Assembly (NCBI RefSeq): GCF_018919385.1
Contig: NZ_JAHLMF010000008.1
Coordinates: 1 to 64,000, forward strand
DNA length: 64,000 nucleotides
Direction: 5' to 3'
Origin: Geomonas diazotrophica
Lineage (GTDB): Bacteria > Desulfobacterota > Desulfuromonadia > Geobacterales > Geobacteraceae
Made by a program: the position numbers and the translations under genes. Below are positions 15,520-27,094 of this stretch, piece after piece. The notes beneath the pieces are model-generated. The model saw nothing but the letters and a program-made list of their open reading frames with translations, was not told the DNA's origin and made no database searches. Every line of letters begins with the position of its first letter. The first letter of the stretch is position 1.

Positions 15520-15634
15520 GGTAAGTTCTCCTTTTGCTTGAAAAATAATCTGTTACTGACTAAGCACGCGGTGTGCCAAGAGCTAAAGTGCGGATTCCAT
15601 GCGGTCTCCCGAAAATGAGCCGCAGCAAGATGAA

Positions 15635-15662
15635 GAATATTCTACTGCAACAGTAGCATATT
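15635..15662. promoter_or_regulatory. Palindrome between cusA and the His/Met-rich gene
   Basis: CTACTG-CAA-CAGTAG (15642-15656) is extended by AATAT (15636-15640) and ATATT (15658-15662), giving 12-base arms with one mismatch. It sits just after the cusA stop. It may be an operator or an attenuating hairpin; there is no GC-rich stem plus T run. It contains GAATATTC, a word repeated upstream of other genes in the cluster. Confidence 0.4.
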
Positions 15663-15665
15663 CGG

Positions 15666-18600
15666 CTAATGCTTCATCCCCGAGTACTTCAATTTCCCTT
15701 TCTTCAGGTCGTGCTTCTTCATCAGCACGAAGATCACCGGGGTCATGATCAGCACGTGCACGGCGGACGATATCATCCCCCCGATCATGGGCGCCGCGAT
15801 CGGCTTCATGACGTCAGCGCCGGTCCCGGAGGACCACATGATCGGCACAAGGCCGATCAGCGCCACCGCGACGGTCATCAGTTTGGGACGCAGCCTGAGC
15901 ACCGCCCCCTCGAAGGTGGCATCGTAGATATCCTGTTCGGTGACCGGTCCCTTGAGCAGCTTCTTGTCGAGGGCTTCGTGCAGGTAGATGACCATGACCA
16001 CACCGGTCTCGACCGCGATACCGTACAGGGCGATGAAGCCGACCCAGACGGCAACCGACATATTGTACCCGAGCAGTTTCACCAGGTACACCCCCCCTAC
16101 CAGCGCGAACGGGACCGAGAGCATGACCATGCTCGCCTCCAGCGCGGAGTGGAAGGTGAAGTAGAGCAGGATGAAGATGATCAGGATCCCCGCCGGGACC
16201 AGCATCTGCAGGCGCGCCTTGGCGCGTACCTGGTTCTCCCACTGCCCCGACCAGGCGACGTAGTACCCCGGGGGAAGCTTCATCTGCTTCTCGAGCACCG
16301 TCTTCGCCTCGTTCACGAAGCCCCCCATGTCGCGACCGCGCACGTTGAGGAAGACGATGGAACGCAGGAGTCCCCCCTCGCTGTTGATCTCGGGGGCGCC
16401 GGTGGAAACCTTCAACTTGGTCACCAGCGAGAGCGGAACCTGGGCCCCCCCCATCCCGGAGACGAGGATGCGCTGGATGGAAGGGATGTCGCTGCGCATA
16501 TCGCGCATGTAACGCAGGCGGATCGGGAAGCGGTTTCGCCCTTCGACCGACGTGGAGAGCATCTCGCCGCCGAGCGCGGTGGAAATCACCTCCTGGATGT
16601 CCCCAACGGCAACGCCGTAGCGGGCGGCCGCCTCGCGGTCAATGTCGATGTCGATGTAGTTGCCGCCGGTGACCCTTTCCGCGACGACATCGGCCGCCCC
16701 GGGGACGGTCTTCAGTATCCCCTCGGCCTGCACCGCCAGGTCCTTCAGCACGTTCAGGTCGGAGCCGAAGAACTTGACCCCCAGGTCGGTGCGCACCCCG
16801 GTTGAGAGCATGTTGATGCGGTTGATGATGGGCTGGGTCCAGCCGTTTCTGACCCCGATCTGCTGCAGCTTGCCGTCGAGTTCCGCCACGATATCGGCCT
16901 TGGTGACGCCGGGGCGCCACTTGTCCTTGGGCTTCAGGATGATGATACTCTCGAACATGGAGACCGGCGCCGGGTCGGTCGACGTCTCGGCGCGTCCTAC
17001 CTTGCCGAGCACGTGCTCCACCTCCGGCACGCTCTTGATCACGGTATCCTGCACCTGGATCAGCCGCTTCGCCTCGTTGATGGAGATGTTGGGGAGCGTC
17101 ACCGGCATGTAGAGGAGAGACCCCTCGTCCAGGGGGGGCATGAACTCGCTGCCGATGCTCATGAACATCGGGATGGCGATGGCGAGCGCCACCACGTTGA
17201 GCGCGATGGTGGTCTTCTTCCACTTGAGCACCCACCGGATCACCGGGGAGTAGAGCTTGATGAAGAAAGTGGAGACCGGGTTGGAGCTCTCCGGCGGCAT
17301 CTTGCCGCGCATCAGGAAATACATCAGCACCGGGACCAGGGTGATGGCGATGACGGCGGACCCCATCATGGAGAAGGTCTTGGTAAAGGCGAGCGGGTGG
17401 AACATCTTGCCTTCCTGCCCTTCGAGCAGGAACACCGGCACGAAGGAGAGGATGATGATGGCGAGCGAGAAGAAGATGGCACGCCCGACCTGCTTGGCCG
17501 AGGCGATGATGACATCCAGGCGCTTCTCCTTGCGCTCCTCGGGGGGCATCTCGGAGAGGTGTCGGTAGCAGTTCTCCACCATGATGACGCCGGCGTCGAC
17601 CAGCACGCCGATGGCGATGGCGATCCCCCCGAGCGACATGATGTTCGAGGTAACCCCCATAAGCTTCATGGTGATGAAGGATATGAGCACCGCGATGGGG
17701 AGCGTCAGGACGATGACCAGCGCGCTCTGGAAGTGGAGCAGGAAGACCAGGATGACCAGCGACACCACGATCGATTCCTCTATGAGCGAGGACTTCAGGG
17801 TGTGGATCGCCCGCTCGATCAGGTCGCTTCGGTCATAGGAAACCATGATCTTGACGCCGGGAGGGAGCCCCTTCTCCAGGGAGACGATCTTCTCCTTGAC
17901 CCGGTCGATGACGTCCTTGGCGTTCTCGCCGTAGCGCATGACCACGATGCCGCCGACGGCCTCACCCTGGCCGTTCATGTCCAGCATGCCGCGCCGTATG
18001 GCGCCGCCGAGCTGCACGGTGCCCAGGTTCTTCACGTAGATGGGGGTGCCGCGCATGTCGGCGCCGACCACGATGTCCTCGAGGTCCGCGGTGGATTTCA
18101 CGTAGCCACGTCCGCGGATCAGGTATTCGGCGTCGGCCTGCTCTAAGAGCCTCCCCCCCACGTCGTTGTTGGACTTCTTGATCGCATCGGCCACCTGCCC
18201 GACCTTGATGTTGTAGGCAAAGAGGCGGTTGGGGTCGAGGTCGACCTGGTACTCGCGCACGAAACCGCCGATGGAGGCGACCTCGGCCACGCCCGGCACC
18301 GTGTTCAGCTGGTAACGTACGAACCAGTCCTGCAGGGTCCTCAGCTGCTCGAGGTCGTACCCCTTCCCTTCAAGCGTGTACCAGAAGACGTGACCGACGC
18401 CGGTGCCGTCCGGCCCGAGGGTGGGTACGACACCCGAGGGAAGGAGGCTCGCGGCGTAGTTCAGGCGCTCGAGGACGCGGGTCCTGGCCCAGTAGATGTC
18501 CGCCTTGTCCTCGAAGATCACGTAGATCATGGAGAAACCGAAGGCGGAGGAGGCGCGCACCGCGCGCACCTGCGGCAGCCCCTGCAGGTTCACGGCCAGC

Positions 18601-18803
18601 GGGTAGGTAACCTGGTCTTCGACCACCTGCGGCGAACGACCCGGGTAATCGGTGAAAACGATGACCTGGTTGTCGGAGAGATCCGGTATCGCGTCCACCG
18701 GCGTCTTGTAGACTGCCCAGACGCCCCAGGCTATCAGCAGGGCGAAGAGCATCAGCACTATCACCCGGTTGCGGGCGGAATATTCGATGATCTTTTCAAT
18801 CAT
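15666..18803 (-). CDS. cusA: CusA/CzcA-type heavy-metal RND efflux pump
   Basis: 1045 residues, the normal length. It has the HME-RND start (IIEYSARNRVIVLML), TPVDAIPDLSDNQVIVFTDYPGRSPQ, the GGRLLEQADAEYLIRG segment and twelve predicted TM spans in the 1+5+1+5 arrangement with two large periplasmic loops. Proton-driven inner-membrane part of a tripartite pump exporting periplasmic metal. The copper neighbours (csoR, copA, Cu-type domains) point to Cu(I)/Ag(I), but the substrate methionine triad was not verified. It follows the adaptor gene by 33 bases. Confidence 0.9.
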   Translation of the reverse strand: MIEKIIEYSARNRVIVLMLFALLIAWGVWAVYKTPVDAIPDLSDNQVIVFTDYPGRSPQVVEDQVTYPLAVNLQGLPQVRAVRASSAFGFSMIYVIFEDKADIYWARTRVLERLNYAASLLPSGVVPTLGPDGTGVGHVFWYTLEGKGYDLEQLRTLQDWFVRYQLNTVPGVAEVASIGGFVREYQVDLDPNRLFAYNIKVGQVADAIKKSNNDVGGRLLEQADAEYLIRGRGYVKSTADLEDIVVGADMRGTPIYVKNLGTVQLGGAIRRGMLDMNGQGEAVGGIVVMRYGENAKDVIDRVKEKIVSLEKGLPPGVKIMVSYDRSDLIERAIHTLKSSLIEESIVVSLVILVFLLHFQSALVIVLTLPIAVLISFITMKLMGVTSNIMSLGGIAIAIGVLVDAGVIMVENCYRHLSEMPPEERKEKRLDVIIASAKQVGRAIFFSLAIIILSFVPVFLLEGQEGKMFHPLAFTKTFSMMGSAVIAITLVPVLMYFLMRGKMPPESSNPVSTFFIKLYSPVIRWVLKWKKTTIALNVVALAIAIPMFMSIGSEFMPPLDEGSLLYMPVTLPNISINEAKRLIQVQDTVIKSVPEVEHVLGKVGRAETSTDPAPVSMFESIIILKPKDKWRPGVTKADIVAELDGKLQQIGVRNGWTQPIINRINMLSTGVRTDLGVKFFGSDLNVLKDLAVQAEGILKTVPGAADVVAERVTGGNYIDIDIDREAAARYGVAVGDIQEVISTALGGEMLSTSVEGRNRFPIRLRYMRDMRSDIPSIQRILVSGMGGAQVPLSLVTKLKVSTGAPEINSEGGLLRSIVFLNVRGRDMGGFVNEAKTVLEKQMKLPPGYYVAWSGQWENQVRAKARLQMLVPAGILIIFILLYFTFHSALEASMVMLSVPFALVGGVYLVKLLGYNMSVAVWVGFIALYGIAVETGVVMVIYLHEALDKKLLKGPVTEQDIYDATFEGAVLRLRPKLMTVAVALIGLVPIMWSSGTGADVMKPIAAPMIGGMISSAVHVLIMTPVIFVLMKKHDLKKGKLKYSGMKH

Positions 18804-18836
18804 GTAAAACCTCAGTGCTCATAGGAATGCCAGCAA

Positions 18837-20240
18837 CTACATCTTCATATCGCCCATGTCCAAGCCGCCGCCCTTCTTCGGTGCGGCAGGCGCAGCCGGA
18901 GCCGGAGCGCCGTGCCCCTGGTGCTCGCCGGCTCCCCCAGGCGCCGCGGGTGCGGCAGCCCCGCCGGCGTGCCCCTCGTGACCGCCACCGCCGCTGCCGC
19001 CGGAAAGCTGCGATTCGGAATCGATCAGGTAGCCGCCGGAAGCCGCCACCTTGTCACCCTGTTTCAGGCCGGAAAGGATCTGCACCTTGTCCCCGACCCG
19101 GGCGCCCACCTGCACGTCGTGCGGCTCAAACATGCCGGGCTGCGATTCCACCCAGACCACCTGCCGCTTGCCGGTGTCCATGAGCGCGGTTGCCGGCACG
19201 ACCAAGGCGTTCCCCAGGGGGGCCTTGATCTTGGCATTGACGAACATGTCGGGCTTCAGCTTGAGACCGGGGTTGCCAAGCTCCACCCTCACCTTCACGG
19301 TACGGGTCTTGGGATCGAGGAACGGGTAAATGAAGGAGACGCGCCCGGCGAAGGTCTTGCCCGGATACGACTGGGAAACGATCTCGACCCGTTGTCCCAT
19401 CTTCACGAAGCTGAACTCGTTTTCGTACACCTCGACCTCGACCCAGACGGTGGAGAGGTCGGCGATGTTGAAGAGCGGGTCGCCCATGTTCACGTACTGC
19501 CCTTCCTGCACCACCTTCTCGATCACCACGCCGGAAAGCGGCGTGTAGATGGGGAGCTTGATGTTGGGGTGCCCCGCCTTCTCCAGGCCCGCGATCTGCT
19601 CGTCCTTCACCCCGAGGAGCTTAAGCCGCTGGCGCGCGGAGGCGACCAGACCCTCCCCCCCCTGGGAGATGGCGTCGATGCTCGATTTCTTGAACTGTTC
19701 GCGGCTTCTCAGCGCCAGGAGGTACTCCTGCTGCGCGGCCACCAGGTCGGGGGAGTAGATCTCCGCCACCGGCCTCCCCTTGGAAACGAAGGCCCCCACG
19801 GTATTAACGTTCAGTTTGTCGATGCGCCCGGCCACCCATGCCGTCACCTTGGCCTGCCTGGCCTGGTCGTACTGCACGATCCCGACGGCGTTGATCTCCT
19901 TGGAGAGCGGGGCGTACTCGGCCGGTACCGTGGCCACGTTGGCCATCACCGACTGGGTCGGGGAAAGCGAGACGTGGCCTAGCATCTTCTGCTCCTCGGC
20001 ACTCGCCTGGGTTCCCTCCACCTTCTTGATCAGCTGCATCCCGCAGATGGGGCAGGTGCCGGGCTTGTCCTTGATGATGAAGGGGTGCATGGCGCAGGTG
20101 TAGAGGACCTGTCCCTGGGCCGCCTTTTCCTTTCCTGACGGGGCCTGGTGCTTCTGCTGCCACAGGTAGTATCCTCCGCCGGCTGCCGCCGCTACCAGGA
20201 TCAGGACGATGGGAATTGCGACCTTCACGCTTTTGTTCAT
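18837..20240 (-). CDS. cusB: CusB-like periplasmic adaptor with N-terminal metal-binding domain and His/Met tail
   Basis: 467 residues: N-terminal membrane anchor, then a heavy-metal-binding domain (about 50-75: YTCAMHPFI, CPICGMQL), barrel-sandwich hybrid and beta-barrel domains (AGRIDKLNV, GVVIEKVVQEGQYV), and a low-complexity C-terminus with HEGH, EHQGHG and DMGDMKM. Adaptors link the RND pump to the outer-membrane channel and can pass metal on. The two extra metal-binding ends are more elaborate than in E. coli CusB. Located between the channel and pump genes. Confidence 0.88.
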   Translation of the reverse strand: MNKSVKVAIPIVLILVAAAAGGGYYLWQQKHQAPSGKEKAAQGQVLYTCAMHPFIIKDKPGTCPICGMQLIKKVEGTQASAEEQKMLGHVSLSPTQSVMANVATVPAEYAPLSKEINAVGIVQYDQARQAKVTAWVAGRIDKLNVNTVGAFVSKGRPVAEIYSPDLVAAQQEYLLALRSREQFKKSSIDAISQGGEGLVASARQRLKLLGVKDEQIAGLEKAGHPNIKLPIYTPLSGVVIEKVVQEGQYVNMGDPLFNIADLSTVWVEVEVYENEFSFVKMGQRVEIVSQSYPGKTFAGRVSFIYPFLDPKTRTVKVRVELGNPGLKLKPDMFVNAKIKAPLGNALVVPATALMDTGKRQVVWVESQPGMFEPHDVQVGARVGDKVQILSGLKQGDKVAASGGYLIDSESQLSGGSGGGGHEGHAGGAAAPAAPGGAGEHQGHGAPAPAAPAAPKKGGGLDMGDMKM

Positions 20241-20306
20241 TGTTAATACCTCGCAGGGGTAGAAAATTCGCGTTCAGCTCCTCCCCCTCCAGGGGGGATG
20301 GGACTA

Positions 20307-21668
20307 TTACTGCGCCTGGTGCGCCTGGTGCGGTACGGCATGCTGCACAGCCTCGGCACCAGCGTTGCCGTCCTGCTTCGCGACGGGAGGAGAGGAAAGA
20401 TCCTTGCCGACCAGGGCTTCCAACTGGGCCAGCTTCATCTGGTAATCCGCCATCGAATCGTAGTATTCACGCTCGTAATTGAACAGGGTGACCCGGTTGT
20501 CCAGCAGGGTCAGGAAATCGACCTTGTTGACCCGGTAGCCGATCACGGCCGACTCCAGCGACTGCTCAGCCTGGGGAATGATGCCGGTGGTGTAGAGTTC
20601 GATCAGCTTCCTGCGCCGCTCCATCTGGGCCAGGAGGTCGTTGATGCCGGAGGAGATGGTGTTCCGGGCGCCGTTTAACTCCTCTCTCGCCATGTTGACC
20701 TCCGAGTTCGACTCGGCCCTCATCGCGGCGCGCCTCTCCTTCTGGATGGGGAGGTTAAAGGTGACACCCAGCGAGTACATGTCCGAGCCGTCGCTCCCCA
20801 TGGCCTTCTGGCGCTGCATGTATTCGAAGGAGACGTTGAAGTCCGGGTAGGATTCCTTCTGCGCCAGCAGGTGCCCCGCCCTCCCCTTCTCGATCTGCGC
20901 CTTGACCGACTTCAGCTGGGGCCGGTTCTCCTCGGCTACGTCGAGCAGCTGTTCAGGGGTGTAGGCGAAGGGGGCCAGCTTGAAGTCGGGGATTGCACCG
21001 AGCTTGGTGCTCTGGGGGCGGTTCAACAGCGAGTTGAGGCTCACCTCGAGGCTCCTGCGCTGCTGCTCGAGCGAGATCTTCATGTCCAGCATCTTGGAGC
21101 GCTCCAGGAGCGCCTTGTAGATGTCCTGCTGCGCACCCTGCCCAACCGAATACTTGGTCTGCGCCAGGGTGATGAAGTCATCCAGGATCTTTATGTTCTT
21201 ATCGATGATGCCAAGGGATTTATCGGTGAAGTAGACCTGGTAGTAGGCTTCCCGCACCATGCGGGTCAGTTCGAGCTTTCGTTCCTCGACGCTCCAGCGG
21301 TAGCTTTCGGCCTCGGCAGCGGCAATGTCTTCCTTGAGCTTCCGCTTGCCCGCAAAGGGGATCTGCTGGCTGATGCCGACCACCTTCTGGGTCATGGAGT
21401 CCTTGTTGAAGCTCAAGGGATCGGTGACGATCATGTTCTGCAGCTTGAACATCACCATGGGATCTTCCAGGGCGCCCGCCTGCTTGATGCGGCTCTTGTA
21501 CATCTCCCAGCGTGCGGAGGAGGACTTCAGTTCCGGGTTGCCGGACAGTGCCGTCTGCACGAGCTGATCGAGGCTTTCGGGGGCGGGTTTTGCCTCTTCG
21601 GCGTGGACCGCAGGAGCGGTCATCAGTATGGACAACAACAGGTACAGCGGAAAAAGCCGGTATTTCAT
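20307..21668 (-). CDS. cusC: CusC/TolC-type outer-membrane efflux channel
   Basis: The start at 21668 (MKYRLFPL) follows GGAG. 453 residues with a signal peptide (to about AVHA), two OEP repeats rich in long coiled-coil helices (LDQLVQTALSGNPELKSS; SLESAVIGYRVNKVDFLTLL) and a Gln/His tail. Outer-membrane duct of the tripartite pump. First gene of the channel-adaptor-pump operon. Confidence 0.85.
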   Translation of the reverse strand: MKYRLFPLYLLLSILMTAPAVHAEEAKPAPESLDQLVQTALSGNPELKSSSARWEMYKSRIKQAGALEDPMVMFKLQNMIVTDPLSFNKDSMTQKVVGISQQIPFAGKRKLKEDIAAAEAESYRWSVEERKLELTRMVREAYYQVYFTDKSLGIIDKNIKILDDFITLAQTKYSVGQGAQQDIYKALLERSKMLDMKISLEQQRRSLEVSLNSLLNRPQSTKLGAIPDFKLAPFAYTPEQLLDVAEENRPQLKSVKAQIEKGRAGHLLAQKESYPDFNVSFEYMQRQKAMGSDGSDMYSLGVTFNLPIQKERRAAMRAESNSEVNMAREELNGARNTISSGINDLLAQMERRRKLIELYTTGIIPQAEQSLESAVIGYRVNKVDFLTLLDNRVTLFNYEREYYDSMADYQMKLAQLEALVGKDLSSPPVAKQDGNAGAEAVQHAVPHQAHQAQ

Positions 21669-21800
21669 GGTGACTCCAGAAAACTTGGCGGTAGCTTTCA
21701 CAAGGTGTTACACGATCCGTGCCCGACCTATAAGTGCTCGTTTTACAATGCATCAGGCACTGCAACTGGTCTACAATGCGAAGGATATTCAGCAGTTACC

Positions 21801-21810
21801 GTGGAATATT
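21801..21810. promoter_or_regulatory. GTGGAATATT word upstream of the efflux operon
   Basis: GTGGAATATT lies 133 bases before the cusC start. The same word (as GAATATTCCAC on the other strand) occurs twice at 24319-24350. It is a possible shared operator for a metal regulator; the evidence is the recurrence alone. Confidence 0.3.
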
Positions 21811-21861
21811 ATACACACTTCGTCACATTTTGCTCTCAGCTTCAGTAATCGACACAAAAAG

Positions 21862-21911
21862 AAAAATCTGAAGAGCACCAAGTAAAAGAAGTATGTGCTC
21901 CTCAGATTTTT
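21862..21911 (-). terminator. Terminator after the ABC ATPase gene
   Basis: AAAAATCTGA and AGAGCAC on the left pair with GTGCTC and TCAGATTTTT on the right, with a T run on both strands. It separates the permease/ATPase pair (-) from the cusCBA operon. Confidence 0.75.
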
Positions 21912-21936
21912 CAGTTTTATAAGAAGCAATCGGCCC

Positions 21937-22605
21937 CTAGGCGCTGATCAAGCCATCCTTTAAATGAATGGTACGGTCCGAATAAGCGCCGTTCTCCGGG
22001 TTATGAGTAACCATCACCACGGTCTGCCCAGCCTCATTCAGTTGCCTGAACAGTGCCATGACTTCCTCGCTGGTTTTCGAGTCGAGGTTTCCGGTCGGTT
22101 CGTCCGCCAGCAGGATGTGCGGATTGTTGACGATGGCGCGGGCGATGGCGACCCGCTCCTGCTCGCCGCCCGATAGCTGGTTGGGCAGACGATCGGTCTT
22201 GGCACCGAGACCGACCCGCTCCAGCGCCTGGCGCGCGGCCTCCCTCTTGGCAGCCGTGCTCATCTTCACGATGGCCAGCGGCAGCATGACGTTCTCCAGG
22301 GCGGTCAGGTACTGGATCAGGTGGAAGGACTGGAACACGAACCCGAGGTTCTGGGCGCGAAAGTCTGCCAATTCCTCGCTCTTCAACTGGTACAGCTTCA
22401 CCCCGGCCATCTCGACCTCGCCGCTGGTCGGGTGGTTCATCCCGCCGAGCACCGAGAGCAGCGTGCTTTTGCCGGAGCCGGACTGCCCCATGATGGTGAT
22501 GAACTCGCCCGCCTCGATGCTTATGTCCACGCCGCGCAGCGCCTCGACCAGGTCGGACCCCGTCTGGTACTGCTTCTTCACGTTCTTCATCTCTATAATC
22601 GCCAT
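21937..22605 (-). CDS. ABC transporter ATP-binding protein (MacB/LolD type)
   Basis: The start at 22605 (MAIIEMK) follows AGAGGA. 222 residues: Walker A GQSGSGKST, signature LSGGEQ, Walker B ILLADEPTGNLD, H-loop VTHNPE. Forms a transporter with the FtsX-like permease encoded 11 bases upstream. In metal clusters such pairs often work with periplasmic efflux parts, but the substrate is not known. Confidence 0.9.
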   Translation of the reverse strand: MAIIEMKNVKKQYQTGSDLVEALRGVDISIEAGEFITIMGQSGSGKSTLLSVLGGMNHPTSGEVEMAGVKLYQLKSEELADFRAQNLGFVFQSFHLIQYLTALENVMLPLAIVKMSTAAKREAARQALERVGLGAKTDRLPNQLSGGEQERVAIARAIVNNPHILLADEPTGNLDSKTSEEVMALFRQLNEAGQTVVMVTHNPENGAYSDRTIHLKDGLISA

Positions 22606-22616
22606 GTCGTCCTCTC

Positions 22617-23777
22617 TTAAAGCGCCCGGAGGGCTTCGGTCGGGTCCATCTTGCTGGCATGCAGCGCGGGGTACAGGCTCGCGAGGATGCCAAGAAGAAG
22701 CGCCAGCCCTATCGAGCCGAAGGCAACGGTTGCGTCCCAAACCAGGTGGGCGTTCTTGGTTTCGGCCATGAACGGGAGCGCGAGCTTCGCCCCCCCCATG
22801 CCCGCCGCGTAGCCGAGGATGCCTGCCAAAAGGCTCACGAGCGCAGCCTCCAGCAGAATGATGCGCATGATGTGGCTCTTTCTGAAGCCGATGGCACGGA
22901 AGACGCCGATCTCGGTGGTGCGCTCGTTCACGCTCCCCATCATGGTCACGAAGACGATGAGCGATCCGATGAAGACCACCACGCTCCCCATGGCGTAGGA
23001 GAATCTCTTGAACTGGTCCAACGCCTTCAGCCGGCCTGCCACAACCTGCTGGATCGCAGAGACCTTGCTGTCCGGAAGCAGTTCGGCGATCTGGTTCACC
23101 ATGTCGGAAATCGGGCAGCCGGAGCAGAGAGCCGCCACCTCGGCCATGGTGATCTTCCCTTCCTTGCCGAGCACCTTTTGTGCCTTCGGGAGCGCCATGA
23201 AGACGAGCGAATCGTCCTGCGAGCCGGTCTGGTTCAGGACACCAGCCACCTTGAACTTCTCACCCTTGATCTCAATGTTGTCGCCGGAAGTTGCGTTGAG
23301 GGTGTTGGATGCATCGCTGCCCAGAAGCACCTCGTTGTCACCCTTGGGCTCGCTGCCGAAGATCTGCCACCACTGCTTCATCTTGAGCTCTGCAGCGAAA
23401 TCCACCCCCACCAGCAGCACGTCGTGGGTACCCACTTTGACGCCACCCAGCACCTTGGGAGAGATGGAGGAGATGTTCTTGTTGTTCTTGATCTTGCGGA
23501 CCTTGTCCAGGTCCGCCTCCTTGATCTCGCGCTGGTCGAAAGTGACGCCCCCCAGGCTGATGCCGCCGTAGTTCATGGAGAGGCCGTTGCTCTGGGGGGT
23601 GATCAGGATGTTGGCCCCGAATTCGTCCATCTTCCTTTCGATATCGTTGGACATGGAACGGGTCAGGGTGACCAGGGTCACGATGGTGGCGATGCCGACC
23701 ATGAGCCCAATGGTCAGAAAGGCCATCTTGGCCTTGCGGCGTTTCAGGTTGTTGATCGAGATGGTGTGCAGTTTCAT
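22617..23777 (-). CDS. FtsX/MacB-type ABC permease
   Basis: The start at 23777 (MKLHTISINN) follows GGAGAC; the much longer open frame to 24203 is translated repeat DNA and is rejected. 386 residues: one N-terminal TM (about 20-42), a large periplasmic domain and three C-terminal TM spans with the FtsX motif region (NERTTEIGVFRAIGFRKSHI). It is a mechanotransmission-type permease, likely acting with the ATPase gene after it. Confidence 0.88.
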   Translation of the reverse strand: MKLHTISINNLKRRKAKMAFLTIGLMVGIATIVTLVTLTRSMSNDIERKMDEFGANILITPQSNGLSMNYGGISLGGVTFDQREIKEADLDKVRKIKNNKNISSISPKVLGGVKVGTHDVLLVGVDFAAELKMKQWWQIFGSEPKGDNEVLLGSDASNTLNATSGDNIEIKGEKFKVAGVLNQTGSQDDSLVFMALPKAQKVLGKEGKITMAEVAALCSGCPISDMVNQIAELLPDSKVSAIQQVVAGRLKALDQFKRFSYAMGSVVVFIGSLIVFVTMMGSVNERTTEIGVFRAIGFRKSHIMRIILLEAALVSLLAGILGYAAGMGGAKLALPFMAETKNAHLVWDATVAFGSIGLALLLGILASLYPALHASKMDPTEALRAL

Positions 23778-23813
23778 CTTGTCTCCGAGATGCGTGTCGA
23801 TCGGTGCAAGTAA

Positions 23814-23839
23814 GGGCGAATGATTATTCGCCCCTACAG
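23814..23839. repeat. GGGCGAAT palindromic repeat, copy 1
   Basis: GGGCGAAT and ATTCGCCC flank a 4-base centre, followed by CTACAG. Other copies occur at 27575-27599, 27681-27706, 41970-41994 and 42028-42053. Confidence 0.75.
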
Positions 23840-23846
23840 TGGACGT

Positions 23847-24137
23847 GTGTTCGTTGCTGACCATACCCTCTCCCTCTGGGAGAGGGTGGCGGCCGGGTGC
23901 TGTGTTCGGCGCTGACCATACCGTCGCCCTCCGGGAAAGGGTGGCCGAAGGCCGGGTGCTGTGTTCGTTGCTGACCATACCCTCGCCCTCCAGGAAAGGG
24001 TGGCCGAAGGCCGGGTGGTTGTTCGTTGCTGACCATACCCTCGCCCTCCGGGAGAGGATGGCCGAAGGCCGGGTCCTGTGTTCGTTGCTGACCATACCCT
24101 CGCCCTCCGGGAGAGGGTGGCCGAAGGCCGGGTGAGG
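23847..24137. repeat. Five-copy tandem array of a REP-like element (unit about 58 bp)
   Basis: Copies start at 23847, 23902, 23961, about 24019 and 24078. Each reads GTTCGTTGCTGACCATACC followed by CCTCGCCCTCC, GGGAGAGGGT and GGCCGAAGGCCGGGT. The CCCTC...GAGGG part is an imperfect hairpin, GGCCGAAGGCC a second one. The same hairpin core without the GTTCGTTGCTGACC part recurs singly at 33968, 34037 and 48700. The array fills the gap between the permease and the small metal-binding gene. Confidence 0.85.
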
Positions 24138-24317
24138 GAGGTTGCCGGCATTGAAAGCTGCCGCGGGACCGAGGAGGAGGAGCCCCGCGGCAGCCTTTTT
24201 CAACGACTACCGGATAGCGTTTAATCAAGTGTCATGCCAAAGGACGATACAGGGGCTAACTCCCCGTATTCCCGTTTCAGCAAAGTGCCGGCGGCAGGGC
24301 ACGGCAACGGCCGCGGG

Positions 24318-24350
24318 GGAATATTCCACGTACCCAGCAGAATATTCCAC
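24318..24350. promoter_or_regulatory. Two GAATATTCCAC repeats 21 bp apart
   Basis: GGAATATTCC (24318-24327, a perfect palindrome) continues as CAC; GAATATTCCAC recurs at 24340-24350. The 21-base distance is two helical turns, typical of a dimeric activator or response regulator. It lies between the copA operon end and the permease gene. Confidence 0.4.
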
Positions 24351-24367
24351 ACACGGCCGCGGTGCCG

Positions 24368-24583
24368 TTACTTGCCCGCCTTGTCGCTTCTGACCAGCTT
24401 CATCCCGCAGATCGAACAATCCGCGGTCGGATCGTCGCTGGTGATCCAGGGATGCATCGGGCAGGCGTAGAGAGCACCCTTGGCAACAGGCTTGATGGTA
24501 GTCTTTTTGCCGAAAAAGAACCAGAGGTTGCCGGCTATCAGGGCTACTCCGGCCACAGTGACCAGTATTTGAGACGTTTCCAT
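24368..24583 (-). CDS. Small membrane protein with heavy-metal-binding domain
   Basis: 71 residues: one N-terminal TM (about 5-25, LVTVAGVALIAGNLWFFFG) and a C-terminal motif YACPMHPWI ... CSICGMKL, the same Cys/Met/His pattern as in the CusB N-terminus. Two bases separate it from copA, so it is co-transcribed and probably helps deliver Cu(I) to or from the ATPase. Complete by itself, not a fragment. Confidence 0.8.
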   Translation of the reverse strand: METSQILVTVAGVALIAGNLWFFFGKKTTIKPVAKGALYACPMHPWITSDDPTADCSICGMKLVRSDKAGK

Positions 24584-24585
24584 GG

Positions 24586-27072
<2,487 letters not shown>

Positions 27073-27094
27073 TGTATTAATCCTCCCTAAAACA

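Noticed and set aside
23778-24203. N-terminal extension of the FtsX-type permease gene
   Set aside because: It is translated tandem-repeat DNA; the ATG at 23777 has a good ribosome site and a normal family start.
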